Source: Geothrix sp. SG200
GTDB lineage: Bacteria; Acidobacteriota; Holophagae; Holophagales; Holophagaceae
NCBI RefSeq assembly: GCF_022808935.1
Contig: NZ_JAKZFR010000001.1
Coordinates: forward strand, 930,001-994,000
Length of the DNA stretch: 64,000 nucleotides
Direction: 5' to 3'
Shown here: piece by piece, positions 19,868-28,505 of the stretch
How positions within the stretch are numbered: position 1 is the first letter of the stretch
Layout: each line of letters opens with the position of its first letter
Notes under the pieces: model-generated
What the model was told of the DNA's origin: nothing
Databases searched by the model: none
Seen by the model: the letters and a program-made list of their open reading frames with translations, nothing else
Translations under genes and position numbers: made by a program

Positions 19868-21435
19868 TGGTGGCGGGCCCCTACCTCTCCCAGCGGCTGG
19901 CCCAGAGCCAGACCCTCGCGCTGACACCTGCCATGCAGCTGAAGCTCAAGCTGTGGCAGATGAACCTGCAGGAACTGTCGCAGACCATCGAGCGGGAGCT
20001 CGAGGACAACCCCCTGCTGGAGCTGGCCGACGACAGCGACGAAGTGCCGACCCTCGAGGCCATCGAGGAAGGGCGGGATTCGGATGTGACGGAAGCCACC
20101 TCCGACCAGGCCGCCGAGGGCGTGGAGTTGCCCGAAGGGGTGGACACCATGGATCTGGGACCGATCCTGGATGCGGCGGGTGAGATGAATCCCGAGAGCG
20201 ACCTGGAGAAGTTCACTGAGGAGGGGGTGGCCCAGGTCCAGGAGACCGAGTTGGGTGCGGAGAACAGCTGGGATCAGGATCTCCCCCGCACCAGCAACCT
20301 GCCGGAGGAGGATCGCCTCTCCTGGGAGGACCGCCTCAGCGCCAATGAATCGCTCCAGGACCACCTGGTGGGTCAGCTCTACGAAACCCTGGAACACGAG
20401 GATCCACGCGCCGCCCTGGTGGAGCGCCTCATCGATCGCCTGGACCCCAAAGGTTTCCTGCGTCTGGATCCGGATCAGCCCTCCGTGGAGACCACGCCCG
20501 CCGCGCTGGCGGCGGACATGGGCGTCACGGAGGAAGCCCTGCGTGAAGCCCTCGATGTGCTCCAGGAGTTCGATCCCTCGGGCATCGGCTGTTTCACCGT
20601 GCAGGAGAGCCTGCTGCTCCAGCTCCGTCACGCCGGCGCCGAGCCCGACGACCTGGCGGTGCGCATCATCCACGATCACTCCGCCCTTCTGGCCCAGCGG
20701 GACAGCGCCAAGCTGCGCCGCGCCCTGGGTTGCACGGACGCGGAGCTGTGCGTGGCCATGGACCAGCTCAAGCACCTCAACCCCTCGCCGGGACGGGCCT
20801 TCGACCCCGAGGGCGAGCGGGTGGTGAAGCCCGACGTGGTGGTGCTCAAGGGCGAGGACGGGAACTGGAAGATCTACCTCAACGACGAGGGCCTCCCCCG
20901 CCTGCGCGTGAACGGCGACTACCAGCGGTTCCTGGCCTCCAGCGAGGCCAAGTCCGACAAGGACTTCATCCGCGAGCGCTTCCGCAGCGCGCGGGACTTC
21001 ATCCGGGGCGTGGAGGACCGCAACCGCACCGTTCTGCGGGTCTCCGCGCAGATCGTGGAACTCCAGAAGGAGTTCCTCGAGCACGGCATCGAGAGCCTGC
21101 GCCCCATGGTGCTGCGCGACGTGGCCGAGGCCACGGGCTTCCACGAGAGCACCATCAGCCGTGTGGTGAAGGCGAAGACCATCCACACGCCCCAGGGCCT
21201 CTACGACCTGAACTACTTCTTCTCGGCGCGTCCCAAGGATTCGGACATCTCCGCCACCGTGGTCAAACATCGCATCAAGGCGTTCGTGCAGGCCGAGGAC
21301 CCTGCCAAGCCGCTGTCCGACGAGGCCATCGCCGGCCTGCTCGAGCGGGACGGCATCAAGGTGGCCCGCCGAACGGTGAACAAGTACCGTGAGGAACTCA
21401 AGATTCCTCCGGCCTCCCAGCGTCGACGTCGGTAG
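19867..21435 (+). CDS. rpoN: RNA polymerase sigma-54 factor
   Basis: The 522-residue factor directs transcription from -24/-12 promoters with AAA+ activators. Region I shows QSQTLALTPAMQLKLKLWQMN with the Gln/Leu-rich activator-interacting helix. An acidic region II (about 50-140), the core-binding domain, the helix-turn-helix (RDVAEATGFHESTISRV), and the near-terminal RpoN box ARRTVNKYREEL are present. The ATG at 19867 overlaps the lptB stop; the TTG one codon earlier is less likely. The lptB-rpoN-hpf order is conserved widely. Confidence 0.97.
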   Translation: MVAGPYLSQRLAQSQTLALTPAMQLKLKLWQMNLQELSQTIERELEDNPLLELADDSDEVPTLEAIEEGRDSDVTEATSDQAAEGVELPEGVDTMDLGPILDAAGEMNPESDLEKFTEEGVAQVQETELGAENSWDQDLPRTSNLPEEDRLSWEDRLSANESLQDHLVGQLYETLEHEDPRAALVERLIDRLDPKGFLRLDPDQPSVETTPAALAADMGVTEEALREALDVLQEFDPSGIGCFTVQESLLLQLRHAGAEPDDLAVRIIHDHSALLAQRDSAKLRRALGCTDAELCVAMDQLKHLNPSPGRAFDPEGERVVKPDVVVLKGEDGNWKIYLNDEGLPRLRVNGDYQRFLASSEAKSDKDFIRERFRSARDFIRGVEDRNRTVLRVSAQIVELQKEFLEHGIESLRPMVLRDVAEATGFHESTISRVVKAKTIHTPQGLYDLNYFFSARPKDSDISATVVKHRIKAFVQAEDPAKPLSDEAIAGLLERDGIKVARRTVNKYREELKIPPASQRRRR

Positions 21436-21503
21436 CGGGCCTAGGCCCCTCCTGCGCCGGTTCCACGATTCCCGGGCCACCCGGCCCCTTTCAGGAGTGT
21501 CCC

Positions 21504-21827
21504 ATGAAGGTCCACTACACCGGCCGTCACGTGGAGCTCACCGAGCCCCTCAAGCAGTTCACCAAAGAGCGGCTGGACAAGATGGCCACCTATCTGGACG
21601 ACATCATCGACGTCCATGTGATCCTGGGTGTGGAGAAGCACCGTCATGAGGCGGAGATCACGCTGAAGACCCGCGCAAACGCCTTCGTGGCCTCGGCCAC
21701 GACCGCCGACATGTATGCCAGCATCACCCAGGCCATCGAGAAGCTGGATGTGCAGGCCCACAAGCATCAGGGCAAGCGCAACGACCGGCCCCATGAAAGC
21801 GCCAAGGCCGGCGCCGTCGAAGAGTAG
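21504..21827 (+). CDS. hpf: ribosome hibernation promoting factor (short form)
   Basis: The 107-residue protein is of the HPF/YfiA family, which binds the 30S decoding centre and leads to inactive ribosomes in stationary phase. It shows the MKVHYTGRHVELTEPLKQF start and the conserved HRHEAEITLKT strand. It lacks the C-terminal dimerisation domain of long HPF, so it would need a separate partner to form 100S particles. Located 68 bases after rpoN, as in proteobacteria. A hairpin follows. Confidence 0.95.
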   Translation: MKVHYTGRHVELTEPLKQFTKERLDKMATYLDDIIDVHVILGVEKHRHEAEITLKTRANAFVASATTADMYASITQAIEKLDVQAHKHQGKRNDRPHESAKAGAVEE

Positions 21828-21845
21828 CCATTCCCACGTTTCCGA

Positions 21846-21877
21846 ATCAAAGGCGGTCCTCCGAGACCGCCTTTGAT
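21846..21877 (+). terminator. hairpin terminator after hpf
   Basis: A 13-bp perfect stem (21846-21858 with 21865-21877) has a 6-base loop. The 3' arm ends in TTTGAT, so the U run is short. It closes the rpoN-hpf unit 18 bases after the stop. Confidence 0.7.
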
Positions 21878-21901
21878 ATCCTGGAGGTTCCGGAGTCCGC
21901 C

Positions 21902-22066
21902 ATGCCCGATCCCACCCATCTCTACGCCCCGAAGACCACCACCGAGCCCACCCAGATCTGCGAGAAGTGCCGCAATCCCTACACGCTGGAGCACTTCCAG
22001 CACGGCATCCCCGGTCAGGAGTGCGTCTGCCGCCGGTGCCTCCAGGTCATGGGGTACCAGGTCTAG
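21902..22066 (+). CDS. 54-residue zinc-ribbon-like protein
   Basis: This is a short but convincing gene. The protein has four Cys in a CEKC-(17)-CVC-x2-C arrangement (Cys20, Cys23, Cys41, Cys43 and Cys46, five in all), suggesting a metal-binding ribbon. GGAG lies six bases before the ATG. The stop is two bases before mqnC, so the two are likely translated from one message. No family is recognised. It could bind nucleic acid or another protein; no role in menaquinone synthesis is known. Confidence 0.7.
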   Translation: MPDPTHLYAPKTTTEPTQICEKCRNPYTLEHFQHGIPGQECVCRRCLQVMGYQV

Positions 22067-22068
22067 GC

Positions 22069-23169
22069 ATGCTGAAGGTCCTCGATACCTCTGAGGCGAT
22101 CCTGGAGGGTGTTCTCCAGGGCCGTCGCGTGTCCGCCGCGGAAGCCCTGGTGCTCATGGAGCAGGCGGAACTGCCCGACCTGGCCGTGGCCGCCACCGCC
22201 GCCAGGGATCGCCACAACGATCCCCGTCGCGTGAGCTACGTCATCGACCGTAACGTGAACTACACGGACGTCTGCAATGTCTACTGCACGTTCTGCGCGT
22301 TCTATCACAAGCCCGGGGACACCCGCGGCTACGTGCTCACGAAGGAACAGCTGAAGCAGAAGGCCGAGGAGACGCAGGCCATCGGCGGCACCGGCTTCCT
22401 GCTGCAGGGCGGCGTGAACCCCGATCTGCCCTGGGACTACTACCTGGACCTGGTTCGCTACCTCCACCATGACCTGGGCATCTGGGTCCACGGCTTCTCG
22501 CCGGTGGAGATCCAGATGATGGCGAAGCTCAGCGGCCAGACCCTGGGCAAGACCATCGCCGACCTGCGCGAAGCCGGCCTCGGCTCCATCCCCGGCGGCG
22601 GTGCGGAGATCCTGGTGGACCGCATCCGCAAGAAGATCGCGCCGCTCAAGGGCGGTCGCGAGAAGTGGCTGGAAGTGATGGAGGCGGCCCACGAGGAGGG
22701 TGTGAAGACCACCGGCACCATGATGTTCGGCATCACGGAGACGATGGCCGAGCGCATCGAGCATCTCGAGGCCCTGCGGGACCAGCAGGACCGGGCCCTG
22801 GCGCGGAACAATGGCGGCGGCTACACAGCCTTCGCCGCCTGGCCCTTCCAGAGCGGCCACACGCCCTGGGAAGGGAAGGTGCCCAAGCCCACGGACGTGG
22901 AGTACCTCCGCACCATCGCCGTGGCGCGCATATTCCTCGACAACTTCGCGCACATTCAGAGCAGCTGGGTCACCATGGGCCGCAAGACGGGCCAGGTGGC
23001 CCTGCACTACGGCTGCGACGACATGGGCAGCCTCATGCTCGAAGAGAACGTCGTCAGCGCGGCGGGCACGTGCTACAGCGTGAACAAGGACGAGATGACC
23101 CGCATGATCCGCGCCGCCGGCTACGAGCCCTGGCAGCGGGACAACATCTACGGCGAAGTCCAGGGCTGA
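22069..23169 (+). CDS. mqnC: cyclic dehypoxanthinyl futalosine synthase
   Basis: The 366-residue radical SAM enzyme cyclises dehypoxanthinyl futalosine in the futalosine pathway of menaquinone synthesis. Its cluster-binding motif is CNVYCTFC (Cys69, Cys73, Cys76). MqnC rather than MqnE is indicated by YVIDRNVNYTDVC, SWVTMGRKTGQVALHYG and the C-terminal EENVVSAAGTCYSVN. Menaquinone is the expected electron donor for the multiheme cytochromes at the start of the window. The ribosome site is weak, in keeping with coupling to the 54-residue gene just upstream. Confidence 0.93.
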   Translation: MLKVLDTSEAILEGVLQGRRVSAAEALVLMEQAELPDLAVAATAARDRHNDPRRVSYVIDRNVNYTDVCNVYCTFCAFYHKPGDTRGYVLTKEQLKQKAEETQAIGGTGFLLQGGVNPDLPWDYYLDLVRYLHHDLGIWVHGFSPVEIQMMAKLSGQTLGKTIADLREAGLGSIPGGGAEILVDRIRKKIAPLKGGREKWLEVMEAAHEEGVKTTGTMMFGITETMAERIEHLEALRDQQDRALARNNGGGYTAFAAWPFQSGHTPWEGKVPKPTDVEYLRTIAVARIFLDNFAHIQSSWVTMGRKTGQVALHYGCDDMGSLMLEENVVSAAGTCYSVNKDEMTRMIRAAGYEPWQRDNIYGEVQG

Positions 23170-23183
23170 GCCCGCCCCCGTGA

Positions 23184-24128
23184 TCAGTCCCGGTGGGCGG
23201 GAGCCAGGTCCTCCACAGCGTCCAGGCGCGCCACATCCATCTCGGTCATGCCGTCCGGCCCGATGAAGGCCATGGGCTTGAACCGGGCCCCCCAGCGGAC
23301 CTCGTCGGCGGTGTAGGACGTCCGGGCGTAGATGGTCTGCGAGAAGGTGTCGTCGAAGGCCTTGATGAGCACGATGAATTCGGCCTTGGCACGGCGGAGG
23401 TCCGCTTCCGTTAGGCCGAACAGGGGGCTGGTCTCATCAATGGGGTGCACGACCGTCCAGCTGGAGGGGAACAGGTGGATCTTCGGACGCTCCAGGGGCA
23501 GCAGCATGAAGCGCCGGGTGGTCGAGGCCGGATCCTGGAGGGATAGGCTCACCGTGGCCTCCACCTCGATGAGCTCGTTGCTGCGCATGTTCACGAGGCG
23601 GAACATGAAGCCGTCGAAGCCCTGGTAGGGGGCCATCACGGCGAGGTTGCTGAACCGCAGGCACGCCTGGGGCCGGGAGAACCGTCCGTAGAGCAGGCCC
23701 GTGGCCAGGGCGAAGCTCAGGAGGCCCAGGAGGGATTCCAGCGCGGCGACCGCGTTGGCGAGGAACCCTTGGGGGCTGATGTGGCCGTAGCCCACCGTGG
23801 TGAGGGTCTGGGCGCTGAAGAAGAACGCGTCCTGCAGCCGCTCCCGGAATGCCATGCCCCCCTGGCGGGTGAACTGTTCCATGCCGATGCCCAGGTACAT
23901 CAAGGCGAAGATCGCATTGGTGGCGAGAAAGGCCAGGAACAACAGCCCCAGGAAGCGCCCCCAGCCCATGGTGATGAGGTGGTGGTAGAGGTCGTAAAGG
24001 CGGAAGCGTGGCAGGCCCAGGCGGCGGACGTTGAAGGAGCCGTCCTTGTTGACTCCGCGATCGCGGCCGGCCTGGAGGCCCAGGCCCAGGTCGTCATCGA
24101 TGGGCGTTCGGCGGAGGTGGGAGTCCAT
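23184..24128 (-). CDS. KirBac-type inward rectifier potassium channel
   Basis: The 314-residue inner-membrane protein has an N-terminal slide helix (FRLYDLYHHLITM), two transmembrane helices flanking a pore with selectivity filter TVGYG (111-115), and a cytoplasmic immunoglobulin-like Kir domain (from about 150). It should pass potassium, gated from the cytoplasm. The ATG at 24128 has AGGA upstream; a longer form from 24221 would add a low-complexity stretch unlike the family. Convergent with mqnC, 14 bases apart. Confidence 0.93.
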   Translation of the reverse strand: MDSHLRRTPIDDDLGLGLQAGRDRGVNKDGSFNVRRLGLPRFRLYDLYHHLITMGWGRFLGLLFLAFLATNAIFALMYLGIGMEQFTRQGGMAFRERLQDAFFFSAQTLTTVGYGHISPQGFLANAVAALESLLGLLSFALATGLLYGRFSRPQACLRFSNLAVMAPYQGFDGFMFRLVNMRSNELIEVEATVSLSLQDPASTTRRFMLLPLERPKIHLFPSSWTVVHPIDETSPLFGLTEADLRRAKAEFIVLIKAFDDTFSQTIYARTSYTADEVRWGARFKPMAFIGPDGMTEMDVARLDAVEDLAPAHRD

Positions 24129-24283
24129 GGTGTCCTGAAAAGAGGAAAGCCCTGAGTGTAGCCTCCAGAATCGGTTCTGGGCCTCCGGGGCTTGATCTGA
24201 TCCGGCCGCAGGACTCACCATGGGCTGCGACCATTCAGGGACGCACCCCTGGATGCCCCCCCAACCGATATCAGAGCGACACG

Positions 24284-24790
24284 GTGAATCGAGCCTTCAT
24301 CAAGGATCCGGATGACGCGGGGCGCCCCGAAGTCCTCCCCGATCGGCCCCAGAGTCCCCACACGAACTATGTGACGCCCGCCGGATTGCGGCAGCTGCAG
24401 GACGTGAAGGAGGCCCTGGAGCTCCGCCAGGGCCGGCTGCTGGCGGAGGGGAAGCTGGCCAACCCCCAGGAGCTGGCCATCGTCCAGCGCGACCTGCGCT
24501 ACTACCAGGAGCGACTGAACCGCGCCGTTCTGGTGACCCCCGATGGCAAGTCGAGGGACCGGGTGCATTTCGGGGCGACCGTGGAGGTCTGCGACGAAGC
24601 CGGCGTCATCACGACGTACACCCTCGTCGGCGAGGACGAGGCCGATCCCTCCCGGGGGAAGGTCAGCTGGGTCTCGCCGCTGGGCGAGGCTCTGCTGAAC
24701 GCCGAATCCGGCGACGAGGTCGTGTGGCGGCGACCTGCCGGGACGATGCGCCTGGAGGTCCTCAGCGTCCGTCCGGGCGCATCCGGGTGA
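24284..24790 (+). CDS. GreA/GreB-family transcription elongation factor
   Basis: The 168-residue protein has an N-terminal MNRAFIKD start and a helical region (about 30-80) that would form the coiled coil entering the RNA polymerase secondary channel. The C-terminal FKBP-like domain contains VHFGATVEV and ISPLGEALLN-type strands (here VSPLGEALLNAESGDEV). This is the GreB-like type. It rescues backtracked polymerase by stimulating transcript cleavage. The start is GTG. Divergent from the potassium channel and convergent with hisG, 12 bases apart. Confidence 0.88.
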   Translation: MNRAFIKDPDDAGRPEVLPDRPQSPHTNYVTPAGLRQLQDVKEALELRQGRLLAEGKLANPQELAIVQRDLRYYQERLNRAVLVTPDGKSRDRVHFGATVEVCDEAGVITTYTLVGEDEADPSRGKVSWVSPLGEALLNAESGDEVVWRRPAGTMRLEVLSVRPGASG

Positions 24791-24802
24791 TCGGCTCCTG
24801 GT

Positions 24803-25450
24803 CTAGCGCTTTGCCTTCAGCGCCCCGAGCAGCATGTCCGCCAGGGGACGGATGCGGCCGGGTTCGCTGAGGTAGGCACCGCGGGCGGCCACGAGGCGGG
24901 CGGAGGAGCGGCCGAGGATGGCCGTCTCCACGAGACCGTGGGCCTTGAGGGTGCCACCGGTCTGCACCAGGTCCACGATGGCGTCCGCCAGGCCCAGCAG
25001 GGGCGCCAGCTCTGCGCTGCTGCTCAGGGGCACCAGCTCGGCGGTAAGGTCCTCCCGGGCCAGCCAGGCCTCGGTGGCCTTCGGGAACTTGGTGGCCAGG
25101 CGCAGGTGGGGCTTGGCGCGCAGGTCATCCAGACTGACGCCCGCCTTGGCGCAGAGCGACAGGCGGCAGGCGCCGAAGCCCAGGTCCGCCAGCTCCAAAA
25201 GGTCCATGTCCATCTCGTCCAGGGTGTCTGAGCCCACGATGCCCAGCGAGGCGACGCCAGCCGCCACGTAGCGTGGCAGGTCCGCGCCCTTGAGCAGGAG
25301 GGCCGCCACGCCGGGGGTGGCGGTTGGGATGCGCAGGACGCGGGATTTCAGCGCCGCGGCGTCGAGGGCCAGGGGCGTGCCCGCCAGAAGGGGCACCAGC
25401 TCGTCGCCGAGCCGACCCTTGGGAAAGGCGATGAGCAGGGTCTGGTTCAT
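24803..25450 (-). CDS. hisG: ATP phosphoribosyltransferase catalytic subunit (short form)
   Basis: The 215-residue enzyme makes phosphoribosyl-ATP, the first and feedback-controlled step of histidine synthesis. It begins LLIAFPKGRLGDE and has the ADAIVDLVQTGGTLKAHGL substrate loop near 150. Being the short form it lacks the C-terminal regulatory domain and needs HisZ, which is encoded directly upstream with a four-base overlap. It is the last gene of the lpxC-his operon. Confidence 0.95.
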   Translation of the reverse strand: MNQTLLIAFPKGRLGDELVPLLAGTPLALDAAALKSRVLRIPTATPGVAALLLKGADLPRYVAAGVASLGIVGSDTLDEMDMDLLELADLGFGACRLSLCAKAGVSLDDLRAKPHLRLATKFPKATEAWLAREDLTAELVPLSSSAELAPLLGLADAIVDLVQTGGTLKAHGLVETAILGRSSARLVAARGAYLSEPGRIRPLADMLLGALKAKR

Positions 25451-26415
25451 CGGGGTTCCTCGAACAGGTCGGGGCGGGTGACGGCCAGGTCGAGCAGACG
25501 CGACAGACGAACACAGAAGCCCGCGGCCTGCCAGGGCCGGCCCAAGCCCGGGAATAGGCGGTCGTAGCGACCGCCCGCCGCCAGTTCCTGCTGGGCGCCG
25601 GGGGCCCACAGGCGCAGGGTGGGGCCCGTGTAGAAGCCGAGACCGGCCACGTCCGCCAGATCCACCCTCAGCTCGAGGTTGGGCGGGAGGATGGGCAGGA
25701 GGGCCTGGAGGGCACGGTCCATGTGGTGCATTTCCTCCTCCAGCAGGGTCGCGTAGGGGCTGGCGGCCAGGGCGCCCAGGGTTCCGGGGCCGTCGAGCTC
25801 AGAGAGCAGGGCTTCGGCGTGGGCCGTCAGCCGTGCGGCAGAAGGATGGCCGTCCAGGGCCTCCCGCACCCGGTGGGGGGCGCGACGGGAGAGGGCTGCC
25901 ACCACGGCGTCTGCCAGCTCGCCGAACAGGCCTTCGGCTTCCAGGGGGCGGCGCACCAGCGCCGCATTCCCCAGGTGGAGGATGGCGCTCTTCAGGCCCA
26001 GGAGGCCGGGCACGGCCATCAGCAGCCGGGCCAGCTCCACGTCGGCCTCGGCGGCGGGCTCGCCCTCGGGCTGGATGCGCTCGCAACCCACCTCAAAACG
26101 TTCCACCGCCTCCCAGGGCTGCACAGGCCGCCGGAACACGGCGCCGGCATAGGCCACGCGGTCCGGCGGCGCGGGGAAGGTGCGGGTGAGGAGGCCCGCC
26201 AGGGCCACGGTGAAGTCCCAGCGCAGGGCCACCAGGTCGTCGCCGTCGAAGAAGCGCAGGGCGCCTTCGGGCACCGTTTCGCGCAGGACGAGAGAGGGGT
26301 GCAGCTCGCGGTAGCCGTGGGCCGCGAAGTGGCCCATGAGGGCGCCTTCCCAGCGGCGGAGCCGGGCGGCGGAGTTGAAGAGCAGGTCGGGGAAGTGGGG
26401 CGTGCGGACGGCCAT
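25447..26415 (-). CDS. hisZ: ATP phosphoribosyltransferase regulatory subunit HisZ
   Basis: The 322-residue protein is a catalytically inactive histidyl-tRNA synthetase paralogue. It keeps motif-2-like LRWDFTVALAGLLT and the AGGRYDRLFPGLG loop, but lacks an anticodon-binding domain. It assembles with short HisG as a hetero-octamer and senses histidine. It overlaps hisG by four bases and shares one base with hisIE, so the subunits are made in step. Confidence 0.93.
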   Translation of the reverse strand: MAVRTPHFPDLLFNSAARLRRWEGALMGHFAAHGYRELHPSLVLRETVPEGALRFFDGDDLVALRWDFTVALAGLLTRTFPAPPDRVAYAGAVFRRPVQPWEAVERFEVGCERIQPEGEPAAEADVELARLLMAVPGLLGLKSAILHLGNAALVRRPLEAEGLFGELADAVVAALSRRAPHRVREALDGHPSAARLTAHAEALLSELDGPGTLGALAASPYATLLEEEMHHMDRALQALLPILPPNLELRVDLADVAGLGFYTGPTLRLWAPGAQQELAAGGRYDRLFPGLGRPWQAAGFCVRLSRLLDLAVTRPDLFEEPR

Positions 26416-27038
26416 CAGGCGGGCCCTCCCGTGCGGTCGGCGTGGCGGCGGTGGAGCACCTCCACCACGTCCAGCAGGCTGGCGCCGCGCTCGAGCAGCA
26501 GCATGTCGAGGTGGAACAGCAGATCCGCGGCCTCGCCGAGGAACTCATCGCGGTTGTCGTTCTTGGCGGCGATGACCACCTCGCCCGCCTCCTCCACGAC
26601 CTTTTTGGCGATGCGGTCCACGCCCTGCGCGAAGAGCTTCTGGGTGTAGCTGCCGTCCACATCCGCCAGCGCCTTGCGAGACTTCAGCAGGGCCTCCAGG
26701 CGGCCCAGCCAGGGCAGGGTGGCCGGCCAGGCATCGCCATCGAAACAGCTCGGCGTCCCGCGGTGGCAGCTGGGGCCCTCGGGGTCCGCCACGAGGAGCA
26801 AGGCATCGGAGTCGCAGTCGGGGCGGATGTCGACCAGGCGGAGCCGGTTCCCGCTGGTCTCCCCCTTCACCCACAGGGACTGGCGGGAGCGGCTCCAGAA
26901 GGTGACGAGGCCAGTGTCGAGGGTGAGCTGGAGGGCCTCGCGGTTGAGCCAGGCCACCATGCGCACCTCGCCGGCGCGATCCTGCACGATGCCGGGGATG
27001 AGGCCTTGGGAGTCGTAGCGGAGCGTGTCGAGGTCCAT
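26415..27038 (-). CDS. hisI: bifunctional phosphoribosyl-AMP cyclohydrolase / phosphoribosyl-ATP pyrophosphatase
   Basis: The 207-residue protein is a HisIE fusion catalysing steps 2 and 3. The N-terminal cyclohydrolase shows the zinc and Mg ligands [11 protein letters not shown] and the SCH/SCF cysteines (about 90-104). The C-terminal pyrophosphatase has the MazG-like helices [14 protein letters not shown] and [12 protein letters not shown]. It lies one base from hisF. Confidence 0.95.
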   Translation of the reverse strand: MDLDTLRYDSQGLIPGIVQDRAGEVRMVAWLNREALQLTLDTGLVTFWSRSRQSLWVKGETSGNRLRLVDIRPDCDSDALLLVADPEGPSCHRGTPSCFDGDAWPATLPWLGRLEALLKSRKALADVDGSYTQKLFAQGVDRIAKKVVEEAGEVVIAAKNDNRDEFLGEAADLLFHLDMLLLERGASLLDVVEVLHRRHADRTGGPA

Positions 27039-27039
27039 G

Positions 27040-27792
27040 TCAGATCCGGATGGAGAGGCCCTGCTGGGCGAGGTAGGCCTTGAGGCGGGGGATGGGCAGG
27101 ATGCCCTCGTGGAAGAGCGTGGCGGCCAGTACGGCGTCGGCGCCGTGCTCCAGGGCCTCCAGGAAGTGGACCTCCTGGCCGGCGCCGCCGGAGGCGATGA
27201 GGGGGATGGGCAGCTCTGAGGCCAGGTCCAGCAGCGGCAGGTCGAAGCCGTCGCCGGTGCCGTCCCGGTCCATGGAGGTGAGCAGGATCTCGCCCGCGCC
27301 GAGGTCGTTGAGCTCCCAGAGCCATTCCACGGCCGCCAGCTCCGTGGGCGCGGTGCCGCCCTTGAGGTAGACGCGCCAGCCCAGGTCGGCGTCGCGCTTG
27401 ACGTCCACGGCGGCCACCACGCACTGGCTTCCGAAGGCGTCCGCGAGCTCGGCCACGAGCTCCGGGCGCAGGGCGGCGGCCGTGTTCACGGCCACCTTGT
27501 CGGCGCCGGCGCGCAGCAGGCTTCGGGCGTCGTCCACGCTGGAGACGCCACCGCCCACGGTGAAGGGGATGCTCAGCTCCCGCGCCACGTCGCGGACCCA
27601 GGCTTCCCGCGTGCCGCGGTTCTCCAGGGAGGCGGCGATGTCGAGGAAGACCAATTCGTCCGCGCCCTCCTGGTCGTAGCGCCGGGCCAGCTCCGCTGGA
27701 TGTCCCAGGTCGCGGAGCTGCTTGAACTGGATGCCCTTCACCACGCGGCCGTTCTTCACGTCGAGGCAGGGGATGACGCGCTTGGCGGGCAT
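27040..27792 (-). CDS. hisF: imidazole glycerol phosphate synthase subunit HisF
   Basis: The 250-residue TIM barrel is the cyclase that uses ammonia delivered by HisH to form IGP and AICAR. Catalytic Asp residues are visible in [15 protein letters not shown] (Asp11) and [14 protein letters not shown]; phosphate loops are GGGVSS and ASGGAG. The start codon shares a base with the hisA stop. Confidence 0.96.
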   Translation of the reverse strand: MPAKRVIPCLDVKNGRVVKGIQFKQLRDLGHPAELARRYDQEGADELVFLDIAASLENRGTREAWVRDVARELSIPFTVGGGVSSVDDARSLLRAGADKVAVNTAAALRPELVAELADAFGSQCVVAAVDVKRDADLGWRVYLKGGTAPTELAAVEWLWELNDLGAGEILLTSMDRDGTGDGFDLPLLDLASELPIPLIASGGAGQEVHFLEALEHGADAVLAATLFHEGILPIPRLKAYLAQQGLSIRI

Positions 27793-28505
27793 CAGGCGCC
27801 TCCTTCCAGGGCGGCGCGGGTGTGCGGATCCTCCAGGGGAATGTGGCCCTCCATGAGCGCCTTGCCGCTGATGGCCCCCACCACGCCCGGCAGCGCGGCC
27901 AACGCAGGCAGGTCCGAGAGGTCCTTCACGCCGCCGGAGGCCTGCACACGGAAGCCTTCCCGGGCGACCCAGGCGGCGGCCTCCAGGCCCGGCCCCTCGA
28001 GGGTGCCGTCGCGGCTGACATCGGTGACGAGGGCCCGGTCGAAGCCCAGGGTGAGCAGGGCCTCGAAGACGTCCGTGGACTCGCAGGCACTGGGGGCCTG
28101 CCAGCCCCGGGTGACGATGCGCTGGCCCTTGAGGTCCAGGGCGGCCACGATGCGGTCGCCCGGGAGGCCCCGCAGGGCAGAGGGCTGTTCCACCGCCAGC
28201 GTGCCCACCACGGCGTCGAAGCCAAGGGCCAGCACCGCCTCGATGGCGGCACGGTCGCGCAGGCCGCCGCCCAGCTGGAAGCGGACCTGGGGGTAGCGGG
28301 CGGGGAAGGCGGTGAAGGCGCCCTGGCGGGGCTCGCCGAAGGCTCCGTCCAGGTCCACGAGGTGAATGCGGCGGGCGCCCGCGGCGACGAGGCGCTCCAC
28401 CCAGGCTTCGGGCGTGAAGCCGTAGAAAGTGGCCTGGCTGCGGTCGCCATGCCGCAGCCTCACGAGGCGGCCCTCCATCAGGTCCAGGCTCGGGATCAGC
28501 TGCAT
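27792..28505 (-). CDS. hisA: ProFAR isomerase HisA
   Basis: The 237-residue TIM barrel isomerises ProFAR to PRFAR. It has the N-terminal catalytic LIPSLDLMEGRLVRLRHG with Asp8, the GGGLRDRAAIEA phosphate loop, and the second catalytic Asp in VTDVSRDGTLEG. It overlaps hisH by ten bases. The reading frame continues far upstream but that part is antisense or out-of-frame to hisH; the family start is MQLIPSL at 28505. Confidence 0.94.
   Translation of the reverse strand: MQLIPSLDLMEGRLVRLRHGDRSQATFYGFTPEAWVERLVAAGARRIHLVDLDGAFGEPRQGAFTAFPARYPQVRFQLGGGLRDRAAIEAVLALGFDAVVGTLAVEQPSALRGLPGDRIVAALDLKGQRIVTRGWQAPSACESTDVFEALLTLGFDRALVTDVSRDGTLEGPGLEAAAWVAREGFRVQASGGVKDLSDLPALAALPGVVGAISGKALMEGHIPLEDPHTRAALEGGA

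Noticed and set aside
23171-23201. Hairpin between mqnC and the potassium channel as a terminator
   Set aside because: The stem is only 7 bp with a long loop and no T run on either strand. It overlaps the channel stop codon.
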